Shown: positions 43,179 through 52,316, counted from the stretch's first letter. The stretch is 64,000 nt of DNA from DASQUK01 sp046726215 (GCA_046726215.1 JBKPAA010000039.1:1-64000); one strand, 5' to 3'. The notes: generated by a model from the sequence alone, not told the origin. Numbers and translations: made by a program.

Positions 43179-43858
43179 GGCTCGGTGCGCAATACGTAGC
43201 CGAAGCCCCGCACGGTGTGGATGAGGGGCGGGTCGGCCGTGTCGATCTTCTTGCGGAGGTAGGAGATGTAGTTCTCCACGACGCCGGCATTGCCGCCGAA
43301 GTCGTAGTCCCAGACATGGTCGAGGATCTGGGCCTTCGACAGCACGCGCTCCCGGTTCAGAAGCAGGAATCGCAGGACCTTCAGCTCGGTGGGGGAGAGC
43401 TGGATCGACCGGCCGGCCCGGGTCACGCGAAGCGTCTCCTCGTCCAGCTCGAGGTCGGCGTACCGGAGCCGGCTCGGGGGCGCCTGCGGACCTGTCCGCC
43501 GCAGCACGGCCCGCACCCGGGCGACCAGCTCCTCGAGGCTGAACGGCTTCGTTAGGTAGTCGTCGCCGCCCTTGGTGAAGCCCGAGATCTTGTCCTCGTC
43601 GGCGTCGCGGGCCGTGAGGAACACGACGGGGGTCTGGTCGCCGGAGGCGCGCAGCCGGCGACACACCTCGAAGCCGTCGACACCCGGGAGCCCGACGTCC
43701 AGCACCACCAGGTCGGGACGCTGGCGCTCGATGCTGGCGAGGGCGTCCAGCCCGGTGCCGGATGTCGCGGTCGCGAAGCCGGCGATGCGCAGCGCGCTCG
43801 ACGTCAGGTCACGGATGAACTCGTCGTCATCGACGACGAGGACTTTGGCGTCCGACAT
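43175..43858 (-). CDS. OmpR-family response regulator
   Basis: 227 aa. REC domain with acidic triad near VVDDDEF (10-12), phospho-acceptor Asp54 in LVVLDVGLPGVDG and Lys in DDYLTKPFS. C-terminal winged helix with LSPTELKVLRFLLLNRERVL and NYISYLRKKIDTADPPLIHT, ending VRGFGYVLRTEP. It controls transcription when phosphorylated by the kinase encoded next (4-nt overlap). Targets unknown; the secreted protein gene after the kinase is an obvious candidate. Confidence 0.94.
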   Translation of the reverse strand: MSDAKVLVVDDDEFIRDLTSSALRIAGFATATSGTGLDALASIERQRPDLVVLDVGLPGVDGFEVCRRLRASGDQTPVVFLTARDADEDKISGFTKGGDDYLTKPFSLEELVARVRAVLRRTGPQAPPSRLRYADLELDEETLRVTRAGRSIQLSPTELKVLRFLLLNRERVLSKAQILDHVWDYDFGGNAGVVENYISYLRKKIDTADPPLIHTVRGFGYVLRTEP

Positions 43859-43918
43859 CTCAGAAGTAGAGCGCCCGAACCTGGGAGAGTCCTCAAAGAC
43901 TGCTGGGAGCGGTCTCGC

Positions 43919-45364
43919 TCAGCGGCGCGCATGGGCGTCGAGGATGTGCGCGACCGCGGTCGTGACCTTGCGTGCGGTCGGGAGGTGGAGGAACTCGTTG
44001 GGCCCGTGGGCGTTGGACTCGGGCCCCAGCACGCCGGTGATGACGAACTGGGCCTGAGGGAACTGGCGGCCGAGCATCCCCATGAACGGGATCGTGCCGC
44101 CCTCTCCCAGCGACCTCGGCGCCTGCCCGAATGCCGCCACCGACGCCCGGTCGATGGCCTTGGCCAGCCAGGGCAGCTCGGGTGGGGCGTGCCAGCCGGC
44201 CTCGGCGCTGCCGCGCCGCACCGTGACCCGGGAGTTGTAGGGCGGGTCGGCGCTGAGCCGCCGCTCCAGGGCGTCGACGGCGACGGCGGCGTCGGCGGTC
44301 GGCGGTATGCGCACGGACAGCTTCACGGCCGTGGAAGGGCGCAACACGTTGCCGGCCTCGGCCGGCAGGGGCGCGCCGGCAATGCCGGTCACCTCGAGCG
44401 AGGGCCGCCACGTCCGGGCCACCAGCATCTGCTCGGTCGTGGCGAACGCCGGACCCGTCTCGCCAGCGAAGGGAAAGCGCTGCGCGAAGTCGCCCAGTTC
44501 CGGGGCGGTGGCGGCGATCTGCCGCAGCCGCTCCTCGGGGACGGTGGCGTGCAGCTGGGGAAGCAGCAGTTCGCCGCTGGCGGCGTCCTCGATGCGATCG
44601 AGGAGCTGACGGACGATACGGAAGCTCGACGGCACCACCCCGCCCGCCGAGCCGGAGTGCACGCCCTCGGTCAGGACCTGCACCTCGAGGGTGAGATCGA
44701 CCAGCCCGCGCAACGACGTCGTGATCCAGAGCCGGTCGTAGTCGGCGCACCACGAGTCCAGCGCGATTACCAGCGACGGCTTGCCCAGCTTGTCGCCGAG
44801 GGCGTCGAGATGGGCCGGCAGATCGGGGCTGCCCGATTCCTCGCTGGCCTCGATGAGCACGACGCAACGCCGGTGGGCGCCACCCGCGACGCGGACCGCC
44901 TCCAGGGCGGCCACGGCAGAGAACGTGGAGTAGCCGTCGTCGGCGCTGCCCCGGCCGTAGAGGCGGTCGCCGTCCTGGACCGGCTCCCAGGGCCCGAGGC
45001 CGTCGCGCCAACCCGTGAACGGAGGCTGCTTGTCGAGATGGCCGTACAGCAGCACGGTGTCGCCGTCGGTGTCGGAGGCGCCGCCCGTATCGCCGGCCGG
45101 CGGCACGTCGACCAGCAGCAACGGCGTGCGTCCGTCGAGCTCGCGCACCTCGACGGTGGCCCCGGGGAGCTCCTCGCCGACGTGGCGCTCGCACCATTGA
45201 TGCAGCAGCTGGGTGGCGCGGGCCATGTGGCCTGCCTCGTGCCAGCCGGCGTCGTAGGCGACAGAGACATTGGGGATGCGGATGTAGTCGTGCAGTACGG
45301 GGACGATGTCACCGTCCCAGATTTGGTTGACGTGTCGCGCGGCGGCGTCGGCGTCGAGTCCCAT
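43919..45364 (-). CDS. M20-family dipeptidase
   Basis: 481 aa. Metal ligands are visible in order: LYGHLDKQPP (His), YGRGSADDGYS (bridging Asp), EASEESGSPD (catalytic Glu-Glu), ALDSWCADYD (Asp), and ESNAHGPNEFL (His) near the end. This is the carnosinase/CNDP-like branch of di-zinc exopeptidases, cytosolic, cleaving dipeptides or related amides. The ATG at 45364 gives MGLDADAAARHVNQIWDGDI. Upstream of the response-regulator gene in the same direction with a 60-bp gap; a shared transcript is possible. Confidence 0.9.
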   Translation of the reverse strand: MGLDADAAARHVNQIWDGDIVPVLHDYIRIPNVSVAYDAGWHEAGHMARATQLLHQWCERHVGEELPGATVEVRELDGRTPLLLVDVPPAGDTGGASDTDGDTVLLYGHLDKQPPFTGWRDGLGPWEPVQDGDRLYGRGSADDGYSTFSAVAALEAVRVAGGAHRRCVVLIEASEESGSPDLPAHLDALGDKLGKPSLVIALDSWCADYDRLWITTSLRGLVDLTLEVQVLTEGVHSGSAGGVVPSSFRIVRQLLDRIEDAASGELLLPQLHATVPEERLRQIAATAPELGDFAQRFPFAGETGPAFATTEQMLVARTWRPSLEVTGIAGAPLPAEAGNVLRPSTAVKLSVRIPPTADAAVAVDALERRLSADPPYNSRVTVRRGSAEAGWHAPPELPWLAKAIDRASVAAFGQAPRSLGEGGTIPFMGMLGRQFPQAQFVITGVLGPESNAHGPNEFLHLPTARKVTTAVAHILDAHARR

Positions 45365-45638
45365 GGCCGTGGTCCTAATCGCCGATCCGGGCCAGGGTGC
45401 GCGCAACGTGCTCGCCGGGGAACCAGTGCCCGGTGGGAATGTCGATCACGGCGGCCGATCGTACGGCCAACCCCTGTCGCAATGCGCAGAGTGCGCGCAC
45501 GCGGTCCTGTCGCCGACACCGGCTCGCAGCCGGCACGGCCACGACGGCCCACCGGGTCACGCTGCCCGGGCCACCCGACCGCCGCTTCGTTCCGGGGCCG
45601 ACCGGCATCCCACTGGCGCCCGCTACCGTCGCACCAGC

Positions 45639-45712
45639 GCCCTCGTAGCTCAGGTGGATAGAGCGACCGCCTCCTAAGCGGTAGGCCACAGGTTCGAGTC
45701 CTGTCGGGGGCA
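45639..45712 (+). tRNA. tRNA-Arg(CCU)
   Basis: A complete cloverleaf. Acceptor GCCCTCG pairs with CGGGGGC (one G-U). The D arm contains TAGCTCAGGTGGATAGAGCG, the anticodon stem ACCGC/GCGGT encloses the loop CTCCTAA with anticodon CCT, and the T arm is ACAGG-TTCGAGT-CCTGT. Discriminator A; CCA is not encoded. It reads AGG codons. Its 3' half is duplicated twice downstream, marking it as an integration site. Confidence 0.95.
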
Positions 45713-45713
45713 C
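45669..45713 (+). other. Attachment-site core in tRNA 3' half
   Basis: These 45 bp, from the anticodon region through the tRNA 3' end, recur at 58478-58522 with 43 of 45 bases identical and in part at 52276-52316. The two differences fall at paired T-stem positions 49 and 65. Duplicated tRNA 3' ends are the classic product of tyrosine-recombinase integration. Confidence 0.8.
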
Positions 45714-45764
45714 CGCGAAAGTGCCAACTAGATGGCGGCTCGGCCTCGGGAGGCAGGTCGATCG

Positions 45765-46200
45765 TCAGCGGGCGGCGCTCACCGCCTCGGCGACCCGGCG
45801 GCGGGCCCGTCCGGGCGCCGGCAGGGGGTGGCAGACGGCAATGGCCCGCTTGAGGAGCCGGTGGGCGTCGTGCTCGCACGTGTAGCCCGATGCCCCCGAG
45901 CACCTGGATGCGGTGCTGCGCGGCCCGGGATGCGGCCTCGGGTGCCAGCGCCGCCGCCTGGGCCACCATGCCGCGCCCGGCTCGCGGGCGTCGATGCAGC
46001 GGGCCGCGTACCAGACCGCGGCACGGGCCGCCTCCAGATCACCTCGACATGGCCTCGACCATGCGCGCCATCGTGGCCATCGTCGGCGGCGGATCGCCGA
46101 CGAGTGGGAGGCCGAGCACGAGGCCGGCCACCCAACGCTGGAGCGGCTCAGGGCCGCGACGGTCGGCCCGGCCAGGATCGGCTTCGATCGCGACCTGCGC
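45765..46200 (-). pseudogene. Acyl-CoA dehydrogenase C-terminal remnant
   Basis: No open frame spans it, but pieces of the family appear in order when frames are switched: VGDPPPTMATMARMVEAMSR, DLEAARAAVWYAARCIDARE, EAASRAAQHRIQVLGGIG, YTCEHDAHRLLKRAIAV. These correspond to the last two helices and the GGIG-YTWEHDAH motif of acyl-CoA dehydrogenases. At least three frameshifts separate them. The original stop at 45765 is kept. It lies just inside the tRNA-Arg site, as decayed cargo often does. Confidence 0.7.
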
Positions 46201-46294
46201 GCCCTTCGGGGAGCACGCGGTCCAGGGCTGACGAGCGCCTGGCCCGAGCCCGTTGACAGCCGCTGCACTCGTCCGTAGGTTTCGGGCATACCGC

Positions 46295-46308
46295 TGACAA
46301 CGTTGTCA
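46295..46308. promoter_or_regulatory. LacI-type operator
   Basis: TGACAACGTTGTCA is a perfect 14-bp palindrome with central CG, the form bound by LacI/GalR regulators. It is 37 bp upstream of the LacI-family start codon, which suggests autoregulation. Confidence 0.65.
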
Positions 46309-46345
46309 CCGGTCGGACCGACGCCCCGGTTGGGGGGTCAAACCC

Positions 46346-47365
46346 GTGGGTGAGCGCCCGACGATCAAGGATGTCGCCGCTGAGGCGGGCGTGAGCCTCA
46401 AGACCGTCTCGCGGGTGCTCAATGGCGAGCACCCGGTTGCGCCCACCACGGCGTTCCGGGTGCTCGCTGCCGTCGAGTCGCTCGGCTACCAGCGGCACGA
46501 GGCGGCCGCCAGCCTCCGCCGGAGCGGTCAGTCGACCTCGATCATCGGTCTCGTCATCGAGGACGTGGCCAACCCCTTCTACTCGGTGCTCGCCCGCGCA
46601 GTCGAGGAGGTGGCCCGCGACAACGACTATCTGCTCATGGTGGCCAGCTCCGACGAGGACCCCGGGCAGGAGATCGAGGTGATCCGGGCATTCTGCGCCC
46701 GGCGCGTCGACGGGCTCGTCGTCGTGCCGACGGGCGCCGATCACTCGTTCCTGCGGGCGGAAGTGGACGCCGGTACGGCGGTCGTCTTCGTCGACCGCCC
46801 GCCGGTCGGCCTCGACAGCGACACCGTGGTGGCGGCCAACGCCCGCGGCACGGCCGACGCGGTCAACCACCTGCTCGAGCAGGGTCATCGACAGATCGGC
46901 TACCTCGGCGACGACCCCGCCATCTACACGGCGGCCGAACGCTACGGCGGCTACCGCCAAGCCCTAGAGGCGGCAGGTGTCGAACTCGACGAGTCGCTCG
47001 TGCGGCTGGGCCTGGGCGACGTCGCCGCCGCCGAGGCCTCGGCCGACGAGCTGATGCACCGCGCCGACCCTCCGACCGCTCTGTTCGGCGGCAACAACCG
47101 GCTCACGATCGGTGCCCTGCGGGCGAGCCGCCGGAACGGCCGCCGGGTGAGCGTCGTGGGCTTCGACGACTTCGAGCTGGCGGACATGCTCGAGCCCCCG
47201 GTGACCGTCGTGTCCCAGGATGCGTCGGCGCTGGGCCGCACGGCGGCCGAGCTGGTGTTCCGCCGGCTCGGAGGCGACCGCCGTCCGGCGCAGCAGGTGA
47301 TGCTCGGCACGAGTCTCGTCATCCGGGGTTCTGCCAGAGTCTCAGCGCAGGGGCCCAAGTCGTGA
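46346..47365 (+). CDS. LacI-family transcriptional regulator
   Basis: 339 aa. N-terminal HTH TIKDVAAEAGVSLKTVSRVL (residues 6-25) and hinge, then a periplasmic-binding-protein-like effector domain (SIIGLVIEDVANPFYSVLAR; VVVPTGADHSF; VVGFDDFELADMLEPPVTVV). It probably represses the sugar ABC operon that follows and is released by a sugar. GTG start after a G-rich stretch. The palindrome upstream is a likely operator. First intact gene of the island after the tRNA. Confidence 0.92.
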   Translation: MGERPTIKDVAAEAGVSLKTVSRVLNGEHPVAPTTAFRVLAAVESLGYQRHEAAASLRRSGQSTSIIGLVIEDVANPFYSVLARAVEEVARDNDYLLMVASSDEDPGQEIEVIRAFCARRVDGLVVVPTGADHSFLRAEVDAGTAVVFVDRPPVGLDSDTVVAANARGTADAVNHLLEQGHRQIGYLGDDPAIYTAAERYGGYRQALEAAGVELDESLVRLGLGDVAAAEASADELMHRADPPTALFGGNNRLTIGALRASRRNGRRVSVVGFDDFELADMLEPPVTVVSQDASALGRTAAELVFRRLGGDRRPAQQVMLGTSLVIRGSARVSAQGPKS

Positions 47366-47515
47366 GCTTCGGCCCTGGGACCACCCCGGCGGATGCCGCG
47401 ACGCTGGTCGCGCCCAGCCGGCGCTGGTTGGCTCGCGATGGGGGGTCCGGAATTCGGCCGCGGCACCAGGGCCGCGGCCGCGACAGCTATCCACCAACCA
47501 ACAGGGGGTTCCCCG

Positions 47516-48865
47516 ATGGACCGACTAGCCATCCACATCACCAAGCGGTCGGGCGCGGCTGGCCTGCGACCTCGCCGCTGGCGGCGTGCGCTCGCCTTGG
47601 CCTTCGCCGCCCTGCTCGTCACCGCCACGGCCTGCGGCGACGACGACGATGACGAAGGCGGTGCTGCGGACACCGGAGAGGAGGCGGCCGGCGAGTTCGA
47701 GTTTTTCTCCTGGTGGACCGGCGGCGGTGACTCCGAGGGCAAGGAGGCGCTGCTCGATCTCTTCCAGAAGCAGAACCCGGACATCGAGATCGTGGACTCG
47801 GCGGTCGCCGGTGGCGCCGGCACCAATGCCCAGGCCGTGCTGGCCGACCGCCTGCTGGCCGACGACCCGCCCGACTCGTACCAGCGACACGCGGGAGCGG
47901 AGCTGCTGGCTGACATCGAGGCCGGGGAGGTCGAGGATCTGACGTCCCTGTGGGAGGATGAGGGCTGGTTCGATGTCTTCCCCGACACGCTGGTCGACAT
48001 GATCACGGTCGACGACAAGATCTACTCGGTCCCTGTGAACGTCCACCGGTCAAACCTCATGTGGTACAACCCGGCCGTCCTGGAGGAGGCGGGCATCGCC
48101 GCACCCCCGGCCACATGGGACGAGTTCCTGACCCAGGCCGAGACGCTCGAGGCCGCCGGCAAGGTGCCGCTGACCATCGGGCCGGCATGGACGCAGGAGC
48201 ACCTGCTCGAGAACGTCCTGCTCGGCGAGCTCGGGGCGGACGCCTATGCCGGGTTGTGGGACGGCAGCACCGACTGGGAGTCGCCGGAGGTGATCGCCGC
48301 CCTCGACACCTACACCGAGGTGCTGGGCCACACCAACCTCGGTTCGGCCGCCGCCGACTGGCAGCCGGCGCTCGATCCGGTGATCGAGGGCGACGCCGCC
48401 TACAACGTGATGGGCGACTGGGCCGTGGCGTACTTCGAGACGGAGAAGGGCCTCACGTTCGAGGAGGGCTACAACGTTGCGCTCGCGCCGGGAACCGAAG
48501 GCGTGTTCAACTTCCTGTCCGACAGCTTCACCCTGCCGGTCGACGCGCCGCATCGCGACGTTGCGATCGAGTGGCTGAAGCTCGCCGGCTCCAAGGAGGG
48601 CCAGGACACCTTCAACCCGATCAAGGGCTCGATCCCGGCACGGACCGACCCAGACGAGTCGTTGTACACGGGCTACCTGGCGCAGCCGCTGGCCGACTGG
48701 AACAACCCGGACATGACGGTCGTCGGATCGCTCGCCCACGGGGCGGTGGCCGACAACGCCTGGAAGGCCGAGATCGACTCGGCGCTGGGGGAGTTCGTCG
48801 AGAGCGGCGACTCGGCGGCGTTCGCCTCGGCGGTGAAGCAGGCCTACGAGGACACCCAGCAGTAA
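47516..48865 (+). CDS. Sugar ABC transporter substrate-binding lipoprotein
   Basis: 449 aa; ATG with AGGGGG about 8 nt upstream. Signal peptide (RRALALAFAALLVTATACGD) with a weak lipobox before Cys, then an acidic linker. FEFFSWWTGGGDSEGKEALL, NLMWYNPAVLEEAGIAAPPA and NVMGDWAVAYFETEKG are characteristic of family-1 carbohydrate-binding proteins for glucosides or oligosaccharides. It captures sugar outside and feeds the two permeases downstream. A strong hairpin after the gene may raise its level relative to the permeases. Confidence 0.92.
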   Translation: MDRLAIHITKRSGAAGLRPRRWRRALALAFAALLVTATACGDDDDDEGGAADTGEEAAGEFEFFSWWTGGGDSEGKEALLDLFQKQNPDIEIVDSAVAGGAGTNAQAVLADRLLADDPPDSYQRHAGAELLADIEAGEVEDLTSLWEDEGWFDVFPDTLVDMITVDDKIYSVPVNVHRSNLMWYNPAVLEEAGIAAPPATWDEFLTQAETLEAAGKVPLTIGPAWTQEHLLENVLLGELGADAYAGLWDGSTDWESPEVIAALDTYTEVLGHTNLGSAAADWQPALDPVIEGDAAYNVMGDWAVAYFETEKGLTFEEGYNVALAPGTEGVFNFLSDSFTLPVDAPHRDVAIEWLKLAGSKEGQDTFNPIKGSIPARTDPDESLYTGYLAQPLADWNNPDMTVVGSLAHGAVADNAWKAEIDSALGEFVESGDSAAFASAVKQAYEDTQQ

Positions 48866-48886
48866 CCCCGATCCCGAACCCCCAAG

Positions 48887-48928
48887 CCTGCGGTGGTCAG
48901 GGAGCCCTGCAACCCTGACCACCACAGG
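48887..48928 (+). terminator. Intercistronic 16-bp stem hairpin
   Basis: 48887-48902 pairs with 48913-48928 over 16 bp with one mismatch and a 10-nt loop. It lies between the binding-protein and permease genes and has no U-tract. Such structures usually protect the upstream mRNA or partly attenuate transcription. Confidence 0.65.
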
Positions 48929-48967
48929 TTGGACGGTGGGGGTGCCGACCCGCCAGGAGGCACCTGC

Positions 48968-49858
48968 ATGTATCGCATCCGCAAGTGGGGCCCCGCCCTC
49001 TTGCTCGTGTCGCCGTCGTTGGCGGTGCTCGGCGTGTTCGTCTACGGGTTCCTCGGCTGGAATCTCCGGGTGTCGGTGAGCGACTGGCGGGGCTTCCGGC
49101 CCACCTACGCCTACTCCGGCTTGCACAACTACACACGGCTGCAGGACGACTCGCGCTTCACCAACGACGTGACCAATCTCGTCGTGTTCACCACGGTGTT
49201 CGTCGTGGGCGCGCTGGTTGTGGGCTTTCTCCTTGCGGCGTTGCTGGAGCGCGGGGTCAGGGGGGAGGGGTTCTTCCGGGGCGTGTTCCTCTTCCCCATG
49301 GCGATCTCGTTCATCGCCACCGCCATCGTCTGGCGTTGGCTGCTGAACAACGCCGGCGGCAGTCAGCAGACCGGCTTCAACAAGCTGTTCGACAGCGTGG
49401 GGCTGGGTTTCCTGGCCAACGACTGGTTCAAGGCCGAGCGACCGTGGGCGGTCGCCGCCGTCGCCATCCCCGCGGGCTGGGCGCTGTCGGGGTACATCAT
49501 GGCCCTGTTCCTGGCCGGCATGCGGGGGGTCTCCGACGACCTGCGCGAGGCCGCCCGCGTCGATGGCGCCAACGAGCCGCGGGTCTTCTGGTACGTGGTG
49601 CGCCCGATGCTCGTGCCGGTGCTGATGAGCGCGGTGGTGATCCTGGCCCACATCTCGCTCAAGACGTTCGACCTCATCTACGCCCTCGACCAGGAGAGCC
49701 GTCGGATCGAGACACCGGCGCTCTACATGTGGTTCACGACCTTCGACGGGCTCAACTTCTCGCGGGGCGCCGCCATCGCCACCCTGCTGGTGGCGGGCAT
49801 CTCCCTGATCATCGTCCCCTACATCTGGTACTCGATCCGCTCGGAGCGGCGGACGTGA
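48968..49858 (+). CDS. Sugar ABC transporter permease (MalF/UgpA type)
   Basis: 296 aa, six membrane helices. ATG with AGGAGG 7 nt upstream. It opens with WGPALLLVSPSLAVLGVFVY and holds the EAA loop DDLREAARVDGANEPRVFWY that docks the ATPase. It forms a heterodimeric channel with the next permease, whose GTG overlaps this stop (GTGA). Substrate given by the binding protein upstream: probably a glucoside or oligosaccharide. Confidence 0.93.
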   Translation: MYRIRKWGPALLLVSPSLAVLGVFVYGFLGWNLRVSVSDWRGFRPTYAYSGLHNYTRLQDDSRFTNDVTNLVVFTTVFVVGALVVGFLLAALLERGVRGEGFFRGVFLFPMAISFIATAIVWRWLLNNAGGSQQTGFNKLFDSVGLGFLANDWFKAERPWAVAAVAIPAGWALSGYIMALFLAGMRGVSDDLREAARVDGANEPRVFWYVVRPMLVPVLMSAVVILAHISLKTFDLIYALDQESRRIETPALYMWFTTFDGLNFSRGAAIATLLVAGISLIIVPYIWYSIRSERRT

Positions 49859-50754
49859 GCGCGCTCACCACCGCTCCCGCGCCCGCACCGTTCCCCGCGC
49901 CGACCGGCCCCGCCGACCGCCCGGCGCGCATCCGCTCGCGCTGGTCGGGGCAGGTCACCACCGCCCGCTACCTGGCGCTGTTCGCCCTGGTCTGCATCTT
50001 CCTGATCCCCGTCTACGTCCTCGTGGTGACGGCGCTCAAAGACCCGACCGAGGTCAGCGTCTCGCAGATGTGGCAGCTCCCCGACTCGCTGTCGCTGGAC
50101 ACGTTCCGCGAGGTGTGGCCGAAGCTCGAAGACGGCTTCCGCAACAGCCTGGTCATGGCCGTGCCCGCGAGCATCATCTCCTCGCTGCTGGGCGCCGCCA
50201 ACGGGTTCGTGCTGTCAAAGTGGCGTTTCCCCGGAGCCGACTTCGTGTTCCCGCTCATCCTCTTCGGCATGTTCATCCCCTACCAGGCGATCCTCATCCC
50301 GCTGAACCAGACGATGAACAACCTGGAACTGCACAACCTGACCGGCCTGACCCTCGTCCACATCATCTACGGGCTGCCGATCACCACCCTGATCTTCCGC
50401 AGCTACTTCGCGGGCATCTCCGACGAGCTGATGGACGCCGCCCAGGTCGACGGCGCGGGCATGCTGCGCACGTTCGCCTTCGTGGCCCTGCCCATCGCCC
50501 TGCCGGCGTTCGCGGTCTCGATGATCTGGCAGTTCACGTCGGCGTGGAACGACTTCCTCTTCGGGGTGGTGCTCACGTCGGCCGGCGACTGGCCGGTCAC
50601 GGTCGCGCTCAACAACATCGCCGGCAGCCAGGTCGTACCGTTCCACGAGGCGATGGCCGCAGCGCTGCTGGCGAGCATCCCGACCCTGATCGTCTACGTG
50701 CTGGTCGGGCGGCTGTTCATGCGTGGGCTCATGGCGGGCGCGCTCAAGGGGTAG
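49855..50754 (+). CDS. Sugar ABC transporter permease (MalG/UgpE type)
   Basis: 299 aa, six membrane helices after a Pro/Ala-rich N-terminus. EAA loop is ISDELMDAAQVDGAGMLRTF; the MalG-like WQFTSAWNDFLFGVVLT and the C-terminus VGRLFMRGLMAGALKG are typical. Pairs with the upstream permease, from which it is translated by a 4-nt overlap. The ATPase gene follows 4 nt after the stop. Confidence 0.93.
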   Translation: MSALTTAPAPAPFPAPTGPADRPARIRSRWSGQVTTARYLALFALVCIFLIPVYVLVVTALKDPTEVSVSQMWQLPDSLSLDTFREVWPKLEDGFRNSLVMAVPASIISSLLGAANGFVLSKWRFPGADFVFPLILFGMFIPYQAILIPLNQTMNNLELHNLTGLTLVHIIYGLPITTLIFRSYFAGISDELMDAAQVDGAGMLRTFAFVALPIALPAFAVSMIWQFTSAWNDFLFGVVLTSAGDWPVTVALNNIAGSQVVPFHEAMAAALLASIPTLIVYVLVGRLFMRGLMAGALKG

Positions 50755-50758
50755 CGAG

Positions 50759-51982
50759 ATGGAAGAGACGGTCGACCAGTCCACGACGCAGGCGGAGGCC
50801 CCCGACGCCGAGGCCCCGGTGATGGCCCGCGAGCCCGTGGGCATCCGGTTGGAGAATGTGACCAAGCGCTTCCGCGGCGGCGTGGAGGCGGTCCGCGACC
50901 TGTCCCTGACGGTGGAAGCGGGCGAGTTCATCGTGCTGGTCGGGCCGTCGGGGTGCGGCAAGTCGACGGTGCTGCGCCTGATCGCCGGCCTCGAGGAGCT
51001 GACCCGCGGCCGCATCTACCTCGGCGACAAGGACGTCAGCACGCAGCTCCCCCAGCACCGGGACGTGGCGATGGTGTTCCAGAGCTACGCGCTGTACCCG
51101 CGGATGTCGGTCCGCCGAAACATGGGCTTCGGGCTGCGCATGCGCCGGACGCCCAAGGCCAAGCGCAACCGGCGCGTCGCCGAGGTCGCCAGGACGCTCG
51201 GTCTCGAGGACCTGCTCAACAGGCGCCCGGCAGCCCTCTCCGGCGGCCAGCGCCAACGGGTCGCCATGGGGCGGGCCATCGTGCGCGAGCCGCGTGTCTT
51301 CCTGATGGACGAGCCGCTGTCCAACCTCGACGCCAAGCTGCGGGTCAGCATGCGCGCCCAGCTGTCGCTGCTCCACCAGCGGCTCGGTGTGACGACCGTC
51401 TACGTGACCCACGACCAGGTCGAGGCGATGACGCTCGGCCAGCGGGTCGCCGTGCTGCGCGACGGCGTGCTGCAGCAGTACACGACGCCGAAAGAGCTGT
51501 TCCACAACCCCGTCAACCTGTTCGTCGCCGCCTTTATCGGCTCGCCGGCGATGAACTTCGTCCACGCGACGGTGGCGGGCGGAGCGGCGAGGTTCGCGGA
51601 CGTGACGCTGCCGCTGCCCGCTGGCTCGTCCCTCGCTGTCGCCGACCGGCGCGTGGTCCTCGGTGTCCGGCCGACCGGCTTCTCGCCGGCGTCGGACAAC
51701 GGCTGGCCCGGGCTGGACGCGGTCCCCGAGGTGGTCGAGGAGCTCGGCGACGAGCGCTACGTAGTCTTCGACATCGACGCCCCGCGGGTCGACACCGACG
51801 CAACGAGGGCGGCCGTCGACGCCCGAGCCGACGACGCCCTACTGCTGCCCGAGGATCGGGCCCGGTTCACTGTCCGGCTGCCCACGGAGGTCCACGTGGC
51901 GGTCGGCAAGCCCCTGTCGCTGACCATCAACCCGGAGCGCGTCCACTTCTTCGACCCTGACACCGGCGAGGCACTGGCCTGA
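50759..51982 (+). CDS. Sugar ABC transporter ATPase (MsmX/UgpC type)
   Basis: 407 aa. Walker A GPSGCGKST, Q-loop MVFQSYALYPRMSVRRNMGF, signature LSGGQRQRVAMGRAIV, Walker B VFLMDEPLSNLDAKL and H-loop YVTHDQVEAMTLGQ, followed by a C-terminal TOBE/regulatory domain (VVLGVRPTGFSPA). It powers the two permeases. ATG with AAGGGG 7 nt upstream; 4-nt gap from the permease. Unlike many sugar importers with a shared distant ATPase, this operon carries its own. Confidence 0.94.
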   Translation: MEETVDQSTTQAEAPDAEAPVMAREPVGIRLENVTKRFRGGVEAVRDLSLTVEAGEFIVLVGPSGCGKSTVLRLIAGLEELTRGRIYLGDKDVSTQLPQHRDVAMVFQSYALYPRMSVRRNMGFGLRMRRTPKAKRNRRVAEVARTLGLEDLLNRRPAALSGGQRQRVAMGRAIVREPRVFLMDEPLSNLDAKLRVSMRAQLSLLHQRLGVTTVYVTHDQVEAMTLGQRVAVLRDGVLQQYTTPKELFHNPVNLFVAAFIGSPAMNFVHATVAGGAARFADVTLPLPAGSSLAVADRRVVLGVRPTGFSPASDNGWPGLDAVPEVVEELGDERYVVFDIDAPRVDTDATRAAVDARADDALLLPEDRARFTVRLPTEVHVAVGKPLSLTINPERVHFFDPDTGEALA

Positions 51983-52275
51983 GGGCGATTCACATTGGGC
52001 GCTGTGGCGGGCCGGGGGCGTGCTCACCGACGAGATCTCGACCACCGCGCTCACTGTCGGCCTGCGGACGGCGGCCGGCTCTTGGCTCGACGATCGCACC
52101 GACGCTGGCTGCCTACTCACGCTTGCGGCCGAGACCTGTGGTGGGCCGAGGTGCAAGAACAGGTGCAATACACCAGCGGAATCCATGGACGTGGCGTCAC
52201 CTGATGGAGGCTTCCGCCGACGACAACCAGCTCAGCGGACTGGAGCCGATGCCCTGGACGATCGGCCGCAGTCTG
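51983..52275. other. Non-coding end of first tRNA-Arg cassette
   Basis: No supportable gene. Near its end, AGGTGCAATACACC (52161-52174) resembles AGGTGCAGTACACC beside the third tRNA copy at 58.6 kb. Short open frames here end in a translated tRNA 3' half and are not genes. Confidence 0.55.
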
Positions 52276-52316
52276 CTAGGCGGTAGGCCGCAGGTTCGAG
52301 TCCTGCCGGGGGCACC
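52276..52316 (+). other. Partial tRNA-Arg 3' copy, attachment site 2
   Basis: CGGTAGGCCGCAGGTTCGAG and TCCTGCCGGGGGCACC reproduce the variable loop, T arm and acceptor 3' strand of the tRNA at 45.6 kb, with a G-C instead of A-T pair at T-stem 49-65. The anticodon half is missing or degraded (GTCTGCTAGG). Similarity to the copy at 58.5 kb continues about 30 bp past the end (AAAAGTGCTGGTAGATG against AAAGGTGCTGGTGGATG). Confidence 0.8.
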
